Shown here piece after piece: positions 9,254-18,257 of a DNA stretch of 64,000 nucleotides; the stretch's first letter is position 1; every line of letters starts with the position of its first letter. Source of the stretch: Alphaproteobacteria bacterium (GTDB lineage: Bacteria > Pseudomonadota > Alphaproteobacteria > Micropepsales > Micropepsaceae); assembly GCA_016124635.1 (NCBI GenBank), contig WGNJ01000013.1, forward strand, positions 186,001 to 250,000. Reading direction: 5' to 3'. The position numbers and the translations under genes were made by a program. A model generated the notes under the pieces. It had not been told where the DNA came from. It did no database searches and saw only the letters and a program-made list of their open reading frames with translations.

Positions 9254-10402
9254 ATGAACCTATTTGGACTCGACACGCCTCCCGCACAGCCTGCGGGCAA
9301 GCTTCCGCAAGACTTTGCCGGCTGGCCCGCTTGGATACAGGCGAATTGGTCGCTCATCCTTTACTGGGCTGTGTGGGTGGCCGTCGCCCTGGGCGTCGCC
9401 ATCGTTCTGTACGCAGTCATGGTGCGCATCCGAAATCGGCTGCTCAAATACCTGCGGTCGGATACTGACGACAGCGCCATATGGCGGACGGTCCTGGCCA
9501 ATGCGCTTGAGAACACGTGGCGTTTGTTCTTCGCCGTTGTCGCGATCTACTGCGCCACGGAGCTGCTGGGCATCCTCGCTTGGCCGATGCGCGAGATCGC
9601 GGTTGCGGCCGTGCTCGTCCAAAGCGGCCTCTGGTTGGTCACGTTCTTGACGCAGCTATTTTCCTGGTATGCGCGTCGTCGGCCTGCGGATCAGGCCTCG
9701 CTGGCCAACGCCATTTCGCTCGTCAACATCATCATTCGCACCGCCGTTTGGTCGGTCGTCGTCTTGGCGCTACTGAGCAATATCGGCGTCGACATCACGG
9801 CGCTCGTCGCCGGCCTTGGTATCGGCGGCATCGCAATCGGCCTCGCTGCGCAAGGCATCTTCTCCGATCTGTTCGCGTCGCTGTCGATCATCTTCGACAG
9901 GCCCTTCGTGCGCGGTGACTTCGTCGTCTTCGGCGACTCGATGGGCACGATCGAAAACGTCGGGATCAAGTCCACCCGCATTCGCTCCTTGTCCGGCGAG
10001 CAGATCGTGATTTCGAACGCAAATCTGTTGCAAAGCACGATTCACAACTATCAGCGCCTGTACCAGCGCCGCATCGTATTCTCGTTGGGCGTCACCTATC
10101 AGACGCCGGTGGAGAAGGTCCGCCGCATTCCCCAGATCATGCGTGATTCGATCGAGGCGGTTGAGAAGACGCGCTGCGATCGCTGCCATTTCAAGGAGTT
10201 CGGAGACTCGGCATTGACGTATGAGGCCGTCTATTTCGTGCTCGATCCCGACTACAACATTTATATGGACGTTCAGCAGGCTATCAACTTCGAGCTCATG
10301 ACGCGCTTCGAGCGAGAAAAGATCGACTTCGCCTATCCGACCAGGACGCTCATGATTTCTGGTGGGTTGTCAGTCGCACCGCCGCAGCCGGCCGCACAAT
10401 GA
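9254..10402 (+). CDS. MscS-family small-conductance mechanosensitive channel
   Basis: 382 residues. There are several transmembrane segments in the first about 190 residues, then the pore-lining helix and MscS core: ALVAGLGIGGIAIGLAAQ, LFASLSIIFDRPFVRGDFV, then the beta domain IENVGIKSTRIRSLSGEQIVISN, which is almost a family consensus. It would act as an osmotic release valve in the inner membrane. The last four bases (ATGA, 10399-10402) are shared with the start of the MFS transporter, so translation is coupled and the two are co-transcribed. Confidence 0.93.
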   Translation: MNLFGLDTPPAQPAGKLPQDFAGWPAWIQANWSLILYWAVWVAVALGVAIVLYAVMVRIRNRLLKYLRSDTDDSAIWRTVLANALENTWRLFFAVVAIYCATELLGILAWPMREIAVAAVLVQSGLWLVTFLTQLFSWYARRRPADQASLANAISLVNIIIRTAVWSVVVLALLSNIGVDITALVAGLGIGGIAIGLAAQGIFSDLFASLSIIFDRPFVRGDFVVFGDSMGTIENVGIKSTRIRSLSGEQIVISNANLLQSTIHNYQRLYQRRIVFSLGVTYQTPVEKVRRIPQIMRDSIEAVEKTRCDRCHFKEFGDSALTYEAVYFVLDPDYNIYMDVQQAINFELMTRFEREKIDFAYPTRTLMISGGLSVAPPQPAAQ

Positions 10403-11838
10403 ACGACGCCTCGGTCGATATCGTCGTCACCGACATTCCAGCTCGGTTGGACCGTCTTAAATGGGGCCGCTTTCACAATCTGATCGTGATGGCGCTGGGC
10501 ATCACCTGGATTCTCGACGGTCTCGAAGTAACGTTGGTCGGCTCCTTGGCTGCAGTCATTGCCCGGCCCGAAGGGCTCAGCCTCACGGAAGCGCAAATCG
10601 GCCTTGCGGGCTCCGCATATGTGGCGGGAGCGGTCGTTGGCGCATTGATCTTTGGCTACCTGACCGACCGTTTTGGACGCAAAGCGTTGTTCACCGTCAC
10701 GGTTGCGGTCTACCTCGCGGGGACGATCGCAAGCGGCTTCTCCTGGGATGCCATGTCGTTCATGCTCTTGCGCTTTGTTACCGGCGCGGGAATAGGTGGC
10801 GAGTACGCGGCGATCAATTCTGCGATTCAGGAATTCATTCCCGCCCGCTTCCGCGGTGCGACCGATCTCATCATCAACGGCAGCTTTTGGATCGGCGGCG
10901 CGCTCGGAGCGGTGGCCTCGATCGTGGTGCTGGATCCCGCGATCTTCGCAGCAGCGATCGGCTGGCGCGTTGCCTTTGTGCTCGGCGGTGCGATCGGATT
11001 GGTCATCATCTATCTGCGCCGGTTCGTCCCGGAGAGCCCACGTTGGCTGATGACGCACGGGCACCTTGAGGAGGCCGGACGTATCGTTTCCGAAATCGAG
11101 GCCCGCGCCGAGCGGTTGGACGCGAGCGACAACGGGAACGATCTGCCGACGATCCGTTTGCGGCCCCGGCGCTGGACCGGCATCGCCGAAATCTTTCGAG
11201 CGCTGTTTTCCACTTACAGGCAGCGTACGTTGGTCGGGCTGACGCTGATGACCAGCCAGGCGTTTTGCTACAACGCGATCTTCTTCACCTACGCTCTGAT
11301 CCTGACCAAGTTTTACGGCATCCTTCCCAAGGACGTCGGTTGGTACATATTTCCGTTCGCCGCCGGCAACTTCTTCGGCCCGCTGCTGCTCGGGCGGCTG
11401 TTCGATACGCTCGGGCGGCGCGTAATGATCGCCGGCACTTACGGGATCGCCGGCGCCCTGCTGGTCGCCACGGGAATACTGTTTAATCTCGGGCTCCTGA
11501 CCGCCGAACTGCAGACCATCGCTTGGGTCGTCATGTTTTTCTTTGCTTCGGCCGCCGCCAGTTCCGCCTATTTGACGGTGGGCGAGACCTTTCCGCTCGA
11601 GATGCGCGCGATGAGCATCGCCATATTCTATGCCCTCGGCACTGCGATCGGCGGCGGTATCGGCCCGCTACTGTTCGGCTATCTCATTCAAAGCGGTGCG
11701 CGGTCTTCGATCATGGTGGGCTACCTCATCGGTGGCGTGCTGATGCTGATCACGTCGTTTGTGCAGGCCCGGTGGGGGACGAGCGCCGAGCGGCTGCCCC
11801 TCGAGAGCGTTGCCATGCCCCTGTCGCACGTTCCCTGA
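10399..11838 (+). CDS. MFS transporter, sugar-porter-like
   Basis: 479 residues with about twelve predicted membrane helices. The MFS loop motif is present as GYLTDRFGRKALF, and the central loop carries RRFVPESPRWLMTHG, a hallmark of the sugar/metabolite:H+ symporter group; a second GRLFDTLGRRVMI repeats the loop motif in the C-half. The solute cannot be predicted. It overlaps the MscS-type channel by four bases, indicating translational coupling. It ends just before the convergent small membrane gene. Confidence 0.9.
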   Translation: MNDASVDIVVTDIPARLDRLKWGRFHNLIVMALGITWILDGLEVTLVGSLAAVIARPEGLSLTEAQIGLAGSAYVAGAVVGALIFGYLTDRFGRKALFTVTVAVYLAGTIASGFSWDAMSFMLLRFVTGAGIGGEYAAINSAIQEFIPARFRGATDLIINGSFWIGGALGAVASIVVLDPAIFAAAIGWRVAFVLGGAIGLVIIYLRRFVPESPRWLMTHGHLEEAGRIVSEIEARAERLDASDNGNDLPTIRLRPRRWTGIAEIFRALFSTYRQRTLVGLTLMTSQAFCYNAIFFTYALILTKFYGILPKDVGWYIFPFAAGNFFGPLLLGRLFDTLGRRVMIAGTYGIAGALLVATGILFNLGLLTAELQTIAWVVMFFFASAAASSAYLTVGETFPLEMRAMSIAIFYALGTAIGGGIGPLLFGYLIQSGARSSIMVGYLIGGVLMLITSFVQARWGTSAERLPLESVAMPLSHVP

Positions 11839-11843
11839 CGGGA

Positions 11844-12230
11844 TCAGGAGCTCCTCGGCCGCTGCAGAGTCAGCGCGACGAGGCAACTGATCGAAGCGAC
11901 GAGCCAAAGGCCTGGGCCCAGGATTGAGATCGGAGGTCCGACGATCCCCGGCGCGACCAAGAAGACGACAAATGGAACATCTGCGATCGCCGTGACGACG
12001 ATCGTGAACCACGTCGCGCGGGCATCGTTGCGCCAGACCCATCCGACGGCCGAGAGCATCGTGAGCACGGCGAACGCCAGCAGATAAAACGCGTCCTGGA
12101 AGATGCGGCCTTGCGCCACTCCTGCATCCAACGACAGCCCCAGATGATAGACCTGCTGCGCGGCGGCGATGTGCAATCCGCCCCAGAAGAAGAAACCCAC
12201 CGCACCGAAAATGGCAAAGGCGCGCGCCAT
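11844..12230 (-). CDS. Small four-helix membrane protein of unknown function
   Basis: 128 residues with four hydrophobic helices (about residues 3-24, 46-66, 73-95, 100-121). A conserved-looking FFFWGGLHIAAAQQVYHLG segment is in the first helix region. No catalytic motif and no recognised family. Convergent with the MFS transporter (5 bases between stops). The start is the ATG at 12230. Confidence 0.7.
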   Translation of the reverse strand: MARAFAIFGAVGFFFWGGLHIAAAQQVYHLGLSLDAGVAQGRIFQDAFYLLAFAVLTMLSAVGWVWRNDARATWFTIVVTAIADVPFVVFLVAPGIVGPPISILGPGLWLVASISCLVALTLQRPRSS

Positions 12231-12652
12231 CTTCAGAAGACGGCGTCAAGCCGAGGGCGACAACGGAAGCCTGAGAAACGGCGGCAGGGCATCAGTCGAA
12301 TCTATCCACATCGCCAGGAGGTACCAAATGCGGACGGCTGCGAACCCGACTGACCCCCGCCTGCTGAAATTGCTTAGGTGATTCACAAAGAACCGGCCAA
12401 TGAAATTCATTGTGGGTTCAAACCAAGAAAGTTGCGCTTGCAGTTCCCGTTTACGCGGACTGGGAGAAGATACCGACGCCTCCTCGCGCCCGACGGTGCC
12501 TTGGCTAGGACGGCTCTTGAACGCGCCTCCCACCGAAAAAGCCGCAAATCTGCGGCTCGCACACTACGATGTGTGTAGAACATTGCTTTCGGCTCTTGGG
12601 TCGAGCAGCCTAAGATTACTTGGGCTTGGGCGTTGCGAAGGGGTAAGCACGC
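12231..12652. other. Non-coding interval with an orphan minus-strand terminator
   Basis: 422 bases without a supportable gene; open frames here have no family signal. The right half contains a hairpin pair on the minus strand that looks like the 3' end of a small transcript (described separately). The rest shows nothing I can interpret, apart from the presumed promoter of the gene at 12653. Confidence 0.5.
12534..12557 (-). terminator. Orphan terminator, possible sRNA 3' end
   Basis: On the minus strand AGCCGCA, loop GATT and TGCGGCT form a seven-pair stem followed by TTTTT. Directly upstream on the same strand is a second small hairpin, CACAC-N6-GTGTG (about 12562-12577). No minus-strand gene ends here, so the pair resembles the end of a small RNA starting somewhere in 12560-12650. 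Confidence 0.5.
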
Positions 12653-13516
12653 GTGGACCAAGATTGGCTCTTCACCGTTTTAATCTGGCTCCTCGTCATC
12701 CTCGGCGTGGCTGCAATCGTGCTCGGCGTGTTGGTTGCGGTCGCCCGCCGAATACCCATTGACGATGACGGAGACAGCGACGACGGGGATTTGCCGCAGC
12801 ATCCTCCACGTCCGACTCGCGGCGGCAAGCCGACGCCTCTCAATCTCACGCCGTGCGAGTACACCGGTCTTGGCCTCGCCGACTTTCACCATGACCATCG
12901 TGCGCTGCGCGACTTCGGCGAGCTCGTCACCGTCGCTGCACTCGCCGCTCACGGGTGGAACAAGCTGCCGTCGCGTCTACAGGGCGGGCAGGGAATTGAC
13001 CTACTCATGGTGCGCGAATTGGGCGACGTCGGCGGCTATGAAGCGCGTGCGATCGAAGTGAAAACCAACACAATCTCGTACAACCCCGAAACCATGAGCG
13101 ACGAGCGCATTGCAGGGGCACTCGGGCGCCTGCATGACGCCGGCGCTTTCGACGCCGCCACGCTCGAGGAACTATTGCGCGGCCTTTGGGAGGGTCCGCC
13201 CTATTTTCGAAAGGAGCTGTGGCGCCATCAGCTCGACAGCGGCGCGACCACGATCTTCGACCTCGATGAATTCGGTCAGAAGTGTGGATCGGAGGTTCGG
13301 TCTTCCGGGCATCTAATGGACGCGCTCTTTCAGATCATCAAACAGTTCGACCGGAGGGCCGACTACGTCGACCGTCCGGTGGTCGAGGCGCCGCCTGAAG
13401 AGATTCTGCATGCGGCCGCCACCCGCCGCCCCAAAAAGCGGAAGCGGTCTCTGCTGCAGGCTTACGCAAGAGCGTTCAGCTTCCGCCCGAAGCGGGGCGC
13501 GGCGCGCGGTAAATAG
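12653..13516 (+). CDS. Membrane-anchored PD-(D/E)XK nuclease-like protein
   Basis: 287 residues from GTG 12653. Residues 6-31 form one membrane helix, followed by an acidic then Pro-rich linker (residues 36-60). A soluble domain has the spacing of a restriction-endonuclease-like fold: a helix with Glu90 (FGELVTVAALAAHGW), then GGQGIDLLMV with Asp116, then ARAIEVKTN with Glu135 and Lys137 (E-x-K). The C-terminus is strongly basic (KKRKR, KRGAARGK), which could bind nucleic acid. I infer a nuclease-like domain from the motif only. It stands just upstream of the FNR-box-controlled stress gene, and no toxin/immunity partner is evident. Confidence 0.6.
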   Translation: MDQDWLFTVLIWLLVILGVAAIVLGVLVAVARRIPIDDDGDSDDGDLPQHPPRPTRGGKPTPLNLTPCEYTGLGLADFHHDHRALRDFGELVTVAALAAHGWNKLPSRLQGGQGIDLLMVRELGDVGGYEARAIEVKTNTISYNPETMSDERIAGALGRLHDAGAFDAATLEELLRGLWEGPPYFRKELWRHQLDSGATTIFDLDEFGQKCGSEVRSSGHLMDALFQIIKQFDRRADYVDRPVVEAPPEEILHAAATRRPKKRKRSLLQAYARAFSFRPKRGAARGK

Positions 13517-13528
13517 GCACTTGCGCTG

Positions 13529-13542
13529 TTGATGTAGATCAA
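13529..13542 (+). promoter_or_regulatory. FNR/FixK-type box upstream of universal stress gene
   Basis: TTGATGTAGATCAA is a perfect match to the FNR consensus TTGAT-N4-ATCAA. It is 57 bases before the ATG at 13599, a distance suited to activation. It predicts anaerobic or microaerobic induction of the stress protein. Confidence 0.8.
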
Positions 13543-13598
13543 CGCATTTCTGCGACCAAGATCGAGACTTGCAACGACGTGAAAAGGGGCGCCGCCAG

Positions 13599-14450
13599 AT
13601 GTCGTACCGTAAGATTCTTGTTCCGTTGTTTGACGGTGCCGGCGACGAAGTCGCGGCTCGACAGGCGGTAGCGATTGCCGCGGCGCTTGGCGGCCATGTT
13701 ACGGCTCTGTTGGCGCGTCCGGATCCCGCCGAAACCGTGCGGCTGATTGACCCCTCGCTCTCACCGCGTGTGATCCGTGAGTTGGTGGACTCGGCGCGCT
13801 CGGCAACCAGCCACGAACTCGCGCGCGCTCGCGCGATGCTGGAGACTGTCGCCAAGCAATCAGGCATCACGGAGAACGAGGGCGCTCCCGGTTGGTCGCT
13901 CGACGTTCGCGAGGGTCTCGCTGACGATGTAATGGGGCAAGAAGCGTTGCTGTCGGATTTGACGATCTTTGCGCATCCGGCCCAGCAAGGGGATCGCCCG
14001 ATTTGGGGTGCGCTTGAGGCGGCGCTCCTCGGCAGCCGGCGGCCCCTGATCGCGGTGCCTAAGGACGTAACCGAAATACTCGGAAAAAAGGTCGTCATCG
14101 GCTGGGATGGTGGACGCGCCGTTTCTCACGCTCTGTTTACGGCGCTTCCGTTGTTATCGCGCGCCAGCGCCGTCGAAATCCTGACAGTTGCTTCAGGACC
14201 GGCGGAACGGCCGGTGGTGGAGAAGCTCAAAGACTATCTGAGCCTCCACGGCATTCGCGCGACGCAACGCTCCGTCAATCCGGGCACGATGGACATTGGT
14301 TTCACACTCGCGGATGCCGCCAAGAGAGCGGGCGCGGGCTTGCTCGTTGTCGGCGGATACGGCCACAGTCGGATACGCGAGTTCGTTCTGGGCGGCGTAA
14401 CGCGTCACCTGTTGGCGAACGCATCGCTGCCGGTGTTCATGGCGCACTGA
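13599..14450 (+). CDS. Universal stress protein, tandem UspA domains
   Basis: 283 residues made of two UspA-like halves: residues about 1-145 (MSYRKILVPLFDGAG) and about 150-283 (KKVVIGWDGGRAVSHAL). The second half ends in VGGYGHSRIREFVLGGVTRHLL, close to the ATP-binding G-x2-G-x9-G-S/T signature but with Gly in place of Ser/Thr. These cytoplasmic proteins accumulate under starvation, oxygen limitation or oxidative stress. I chose the ATG at 13599 because the family N-terminus begins there, with GGGGC just upstream. The perfect FNR box ahead suggests oxygen-linked control. Confidence 0.92.
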   Translation: MSYRKILVPLFDGAGDEVAARQAVAIAAALGGHVTALLARPDPAETVRLIDPSLSPRVIRELVDSARSATSHELARARAMLETVAKQSGITENEGAPGWSLDVREGLADDVMGQEALLSDLTIFAHPAQQGDRPIWGALEAALLGSRRPLIAVPKDVTEILGKKVVIGWDGGRAVSHALFTALPLLSRASAVEILTVASGPAERPVVEKLKDYLSLHGIRATQRSVNPGTMDIGFTLADAAKRAGAGLLVVGGYGHSRIREFVLGGVTRHLLANASLPVFMAH

Positions 14451-14515
14451 ACCCACCGCAGCTATTTCTCCTTGTATAGCGCGCACCTGAGCGCTAACTG
14501 AGACCTGAGACCGCA

Positions 14516-14540
14516 TTCGTCGCCGTCGATTGGCGACGGA
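14516..14540 (+). other. Hairpin downstream of universal stress gene
   Basis: TTCGTCGCC (14516-14524) can pair with GGCGACGGA (14532-14540), nine pairs with one G-T. No U-run follows, so it is only a weak terminator candidate for the stress gene. Confidence 0.3.
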
Positions 14541-14643
14541 ATCCACTGTTCTGCGCGTTCATCCAGAGATACGCCGATTTACGCGTTCTCGCGTTGCGTA
14601 GTCGCGACGCTGAGCAACCGCCATTGGTCAACAAAAGTGAACA

Positions 14644-16740
14644 ATGGAACAGAGACGTTCAGAAAAACTGGCAGATTTGTCCGATCTCCTGGCGCAAGCA
14701 GCGCGCCAGGCGCAGTCGGGCCAGTTGGGCGAAGCGGAACGCGCATTGCGGCAAATCTTGCGCGTGTTGCCGGATCAGGCAGATGTGTTGAACTTGCTGG
14801 CGCTCGTTGAACATCGATCCGGCCGCACTGACGCGGCGGTGCGTACCGGCGAGCGCGCGCTGAAGCTAAAACCGAATGTGGCAAACTCCCATGCCAACCT
14901 GGCGGTCATGTATCGTCGTCTCGGGAATTTCGCGAAGGCGATCGAACACGCTCGACGTGCGACGATATTGAAGCCGGATTTCGCCGACGCGCACTACAAT
15001 CTCGGCCTTGCCCAATTCGAGGCGGGTGATCTGGATGCAGCGATAAATTCCTACGATCGTGCGATCGCATTGAAGGGCAGCTTCGCGGAAGCGATCAACA
15101 ATCGAGGTGTGGTCTTTCATAAACTCGGTCGACTCTCCGACGCCGAAGTCGAATTTCGCCGCGCACTGGCTCAAAAGCCGTCCTATCCGGAGGCTCTGAA
15201 CAACTTGGGCACGGTTTTGCGCAATCAAAATAGGTTTGCGGAGGCAGTCGCCGCCTATCAACAAGCGATTGCATTGCGGCCGGGATATGTCGACGCGCTC
15301 AAGAACCTTCTTTTTGCGTACAGGGACCTAGGTCGACCGCACGAGGCGATAGGTGTTGCCAACGAAGTGCTTCGTCTGCACCCGAACGAAAAGACCGTGC
15401 TTTGGGCCCTCACAGAGATCTATCTCGACTTACAGATGCCGGAGGAATCGATTGTCGCGTCCAACAAGCTTATTGCGTTGGGCGACGCGACGGCGGAGAT
15501 CTACGAAAGATTGGGCATCGGCTATGCGCGAACCGCCGATGTCGAAAGTGCGGTCGACGCGTATCGCAAGGCCATTGCGCTTAAGCCGGACTTTGCCTTG
15601 GCATTTGGCCGTCTCGGCAGCGCTCTAAGCCAGCTCGGGCGCTTTGATGAAGCGATGGAGGCATTCAGCAGGGCCCTGCAACTCGACCCGACACTGACGG
15701 ACATTTACCTCGACATTGCCTACGCCAGGACTTTCGGCAGCAGCGACGATCCCGATCTAAAGGCGATGGAAGCCGTGCGGCAGGGAGATCTTCACCGCGA
15801 CCGCCGGGTGTACCTGCACTTCGCGCTTGGAAAAGCTTACGACGACCTCGCGCGCTACGACGAGGCCTTTGAAAATTTTGCCGCCGGGAATCGTCTTGCG
15901 CGGGAAACGATCGTCTACGATGAAGCCCGACAGCTCGAGCATTTCGATCGAACGCGGGAAATGCTCAGTTCGGAGTTCATGAAGGCGAATAGCGGCGTCG
16001 GCAACGAGAGCCAGCGCCCGATCTTCGTTGTCGGCATGGCGCGTGCGGGCACGACGCTGGTCGAACAGATTATAGCAAGTCATCCAGACGCCCATGGTGC
16101 CGGTGAAATCGCCGACTTTGCGTTGGCCGTCGGCGAAGTCGCGCGTCGCTCCGGAAAGAGTGCCGATTATCCAGATGTCGTCAAAGGTCTGCGGCCGGAG
16201 GAGGTCACGCAGGTCGGTGAGACTTACGTCAAGCTATTGGAGCGGCGCGCGCCGGGCAGCGCCAAGCGCATCGTCGACAAGATGCCGCAGAATCTCTTCT
16301 TCATCGGATTGATTCATTTGGCCTTGCCGAATGCCCGGATCGTCCATGTCACGCGCGATCCGCTGGATACATGCTTATCGTGCTATTCGAAGTTGTTCGC
16401 GTCCGGTTGGCCTCAAACCTACGATCTTGAGGAACTGGGCCGGTATTATCGCGCGTATCGCCAGTTGATGGCGCACTGGCACCGGACGCTTCCGGAGAAC
16501 GCCTTGTTCGAGATTCCTTACGAAGAGCTGATTTCCGACAGTGAGGCTTGGACCCGGCGCCTTCTGAATTTCTGCCGTCTTGAGTGGAACGACGCCGTGC
16601 GCGAATTCCACAACAACAAGCGCCCGGTGAAGACGATAAGCCTCGCTCAAGTTCGCCGCCCGATCTATCGCAGCTCGATCGGCCGCTGGCGCAACTATGA
16701 GAAGCACCTAGGTTCGCTGATCTCTGCACTGTCCGGTTGA
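14644..16740 (+). CDS. TPR-repeat sulfotransferase fusion protein
   Basis: 698 residues. Residues about 15-440 are a long TPR array (repeats such as ANLAVMYRRLGNFAKAIEHA and LNNLGTVLRNQNRFAEAVAAY). From about 458 a PAPS-dependent sulfotransferase domain begins: the 5' phosphosulfate loop GMARAGTTLVEQII, and the 3' phosphate-binding segment RIVHVTRDPLDTCLSCYSK near 565-582. A conserved-looking YRSSIGRWRNYEKHL closes the protein. It transfers sulfate from PAPS, probably to a polysaccharide, protein or lipid held by the TPR region. No signal peptide, so cytoplasmic. No PAPS synthesis or glycan genes are nearby. Confidence 0.9.
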   Translation: MEQRRSEKLADLSDLLAQAARQAQSGQLGEAERALRQILRVLPDQADVLNLLALVEHRSGRTDAAVRTGERALKLKPNVANSHANLAVMYRRLGNFAKAIEHARRATILKPDFADAHYNLGLAQFEAGDLDAAINSYDRAIALKGSFAEAINNRGVVFHKLGRLSDAEVEFRRALAQKPSYPEALNNLGTVLRNQNRFAEAVAAYQQAIALRPGYVDALKNLLFAYRDLGRPHEAIGVANEVLRLHPNEKTVLWALTEIYLDLQMPEESIVASNKLIALGDATAEIYERLGIGYARTADVESAVDAYRKAIALKPDFALAFGRLGSALSQLGRFDEAMEAFSRALQLDPTLTDIYLDIAYARTFGSSDDPDLKAMEAVRQGDLHRDRRVYLHFALGKAYDDLARYDEAFENFAAGNRLARETIVYDEARQLEHFDRTREMLSSEFMKANSGVGNESQRPIFVVGMARAGTTLVEQIIASHPDAHGAGEIADFALAVGEVARRSGKSADYPDVVKGLRPEEVTQVGETYVKLLERRAPGSAKRIVDKMPQNLFFIGLIHLALPNARIVHVTRDPLDTCLSCYSKLFASGWPQTYDLEELGRYYRAYRQLMAHWHRTLPENALFEIPYEELISDSEAWTRRLLNFCRLEWNDAVREFHNNKRPVKTISLAQVRRPIYRSSIGRWRNYEKHLGSLISALSG

Positions 16741-16794
16741 TCCGATCGGCAAGGCCGTGCGACAGCGCGCAAGCACCGGCTCCGTTGTACGAAC

Positions 16795-17970
16795 CTAGAC
16801 CAAGACCTCGCTCGTGATATCGGTGGTCTTCGTCACGCCGGTCAGCGCCATCGCGACTTCCATCTCGCGCTTGAATGTTCTCAGTTGCGCGAGGACGCCG
16901 GCCTCGCCCTTGGCGGCCAGTGCATAGGCCCATGCGCGCCCGACAAGACAGGCATCGGCACCGCGCGCCATTGCTTTGACGATATCGAGACCTGAGCGCA
17001 CGCCGCCGTCGAGGAAGAGCGTCGTCTTGCCGCCGACCGCCTCGCGGATCGCCGGCAGCGCATCCATCGTCGCCAGCACGCTATCGAGCTGCCGGCCACC
17101 GTGGTTCGAGACGATGATGCCGTCCGGCTGAACGGCGCTCATTGCCGCGCGCGCATCGGCGGGATCGAGAATACCCTTGATTAGAAGTTTGCCCGGCCAG
17201 TTCGCGCGGATCCAATCGAGGTCCTTCCATGTCATGCCGGGATCGAGGTTCTTGTTGATCCAAACCTGAAAGTCGGAAAAGCCCTTCGCGTCTTTCACCG
17301 CCGCGACTAGATTGCCGAATTCGAGCGGCCGCCCGCCAAGCGCCACATCGAAAATCCAATCGATCCGGCGCGCATAGTCGAATGCCACCCTGGCTCGCGA
17401 CAGCGCTGAAAGCGGCACGGCGCCCATGCCGTTGCGCACGTCGCGGTAACGCGCGCCGAGCACCGCGAGATCGACGGTGAACGCCAGCGCCGTGCAACCT
17501 GCCGCATGGGCGCGCGCCAGCAGCTCGCGCGCGTAGCCGCGATCGCGGATCACATAGAGCTGAAACCAAAAAGCCCTTTTGATGTTTTTGCGAATTTCTT
17601 CGATCGGGCAGATCGACACCGTCGAAAGCGTGAACGGTACGCCGAAAGTCTCCGCTGCGCGCGCTGCTTGCACTTCGCCGCGTTTGCGCAGCATGCCGGC
17701 AAAACCGACAGGCGCAAGGGCCACTGGGATCTTCCAGGTCTCACCGAAGATCGTCGTGCTGGTATCGATGGAACTGACGTCCCGCAGGATGCGCTGGTGC
17801 AGCTTCACGCGCCCGAAGGCGTCGACATTGTCGGCAAGGGTCCGTTCTTCGTAGGCGCCGCCGTCGACATAGTCGAACAATTGCCGTGGCAATCGCCGTT
17901 GAGCGAGGCGGCGGTAGTCCACGACGGATACAGGGGCGAGCGGAAAACGTGTCTGCTGAAGTTGTGTCAT
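16795..17970 (-). CDS. lldD: FMN-dependent L-lactate (alpha-hydroxy acid) dehydrogenase
   Basis: 391 residues, full family length. The N-terminus has LFDYVDGGAYEERTLADN with the FMN/substrate Tyr, then QLYVIRDRGYA. The catalytic base His is in SNHGGRQLDS, flanked by LLIKGILDPADA (Lys) and DGGVRSGLDIVKAMARGADACLVGR, the FMN phosphate site. It oxidises L-lactate or a related 2-hydroxy acid to the oxo acid, passing electrons to the quinone pool at the inner membrane face. Exact substrate is uncertain, as glycolate or mandelate oxidases share these motifs. Convergent with the TPR-sulfotransferase. Confidence 0.88.
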   Translation of the reverse strand: MTQLQQTRFPLAPVSVVDYRRLAQRRLPRQLFDYVDGGAYEERTLADNVDAFGRVKLHQRILRDVSSIDTSTTIFGETWKIPVALAPVGFAGMLRKRGEVQAARAAETFGVPFTLSTVSICPIEEIRKNIKRAFWFQLYVIRDRGYARELLARAHAAGCTALAFTVDLAVLGARYRDVRNGMGAVPLSALSRARVAFDYARRIDWIFDVALGGRPLEFGNLVAAVKDAKGFSDFQVWINKNLDPGMTWKDLDWIRANWPGKLLIKGILDPADARAAMSAVQPDGIIVSNHGGRQLDSVLATMDALPAIREAVGGKTTLFLDGGVRSGLDIVKAMARGADACLVGRAWAYALAAKGEAGVLAQLRTFKREMEVAMALTGVTKTTDITSEVLV

Positions 17971-18257
17971 GACCTCGCACTATAGCGCCGCAAATGCGCT
18001 TTGGTTCAATAGTCAGTAGGCGGTGTAACCTGGTGTCCGAGAAACTGATTCGGGCACAGTCAAATCCCGTGCGGCGGGTTGCAGAGTTGCGCGTTGCAAC
18101 CACGCAACGCGCGAAAGCTCTTATTTTTCAGCGTTTTCTGCAAGTCGTAAACAGATCGTTGATGGCGCGTGCGCCATATGCACCGCGTTTACGGGGATTC
18201 CGGGCTCCCTCAAACTTACATAGACGATTCGTGCTCCGATTCATCTTGAGGAAATTC

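Noticed and set aside
12400-12450. GGTTCAAACC-like text that recalls a tRNA T-loop
   Set aside because: No cloverleaf, acceptor stem or anticodon arm can be formed around it.
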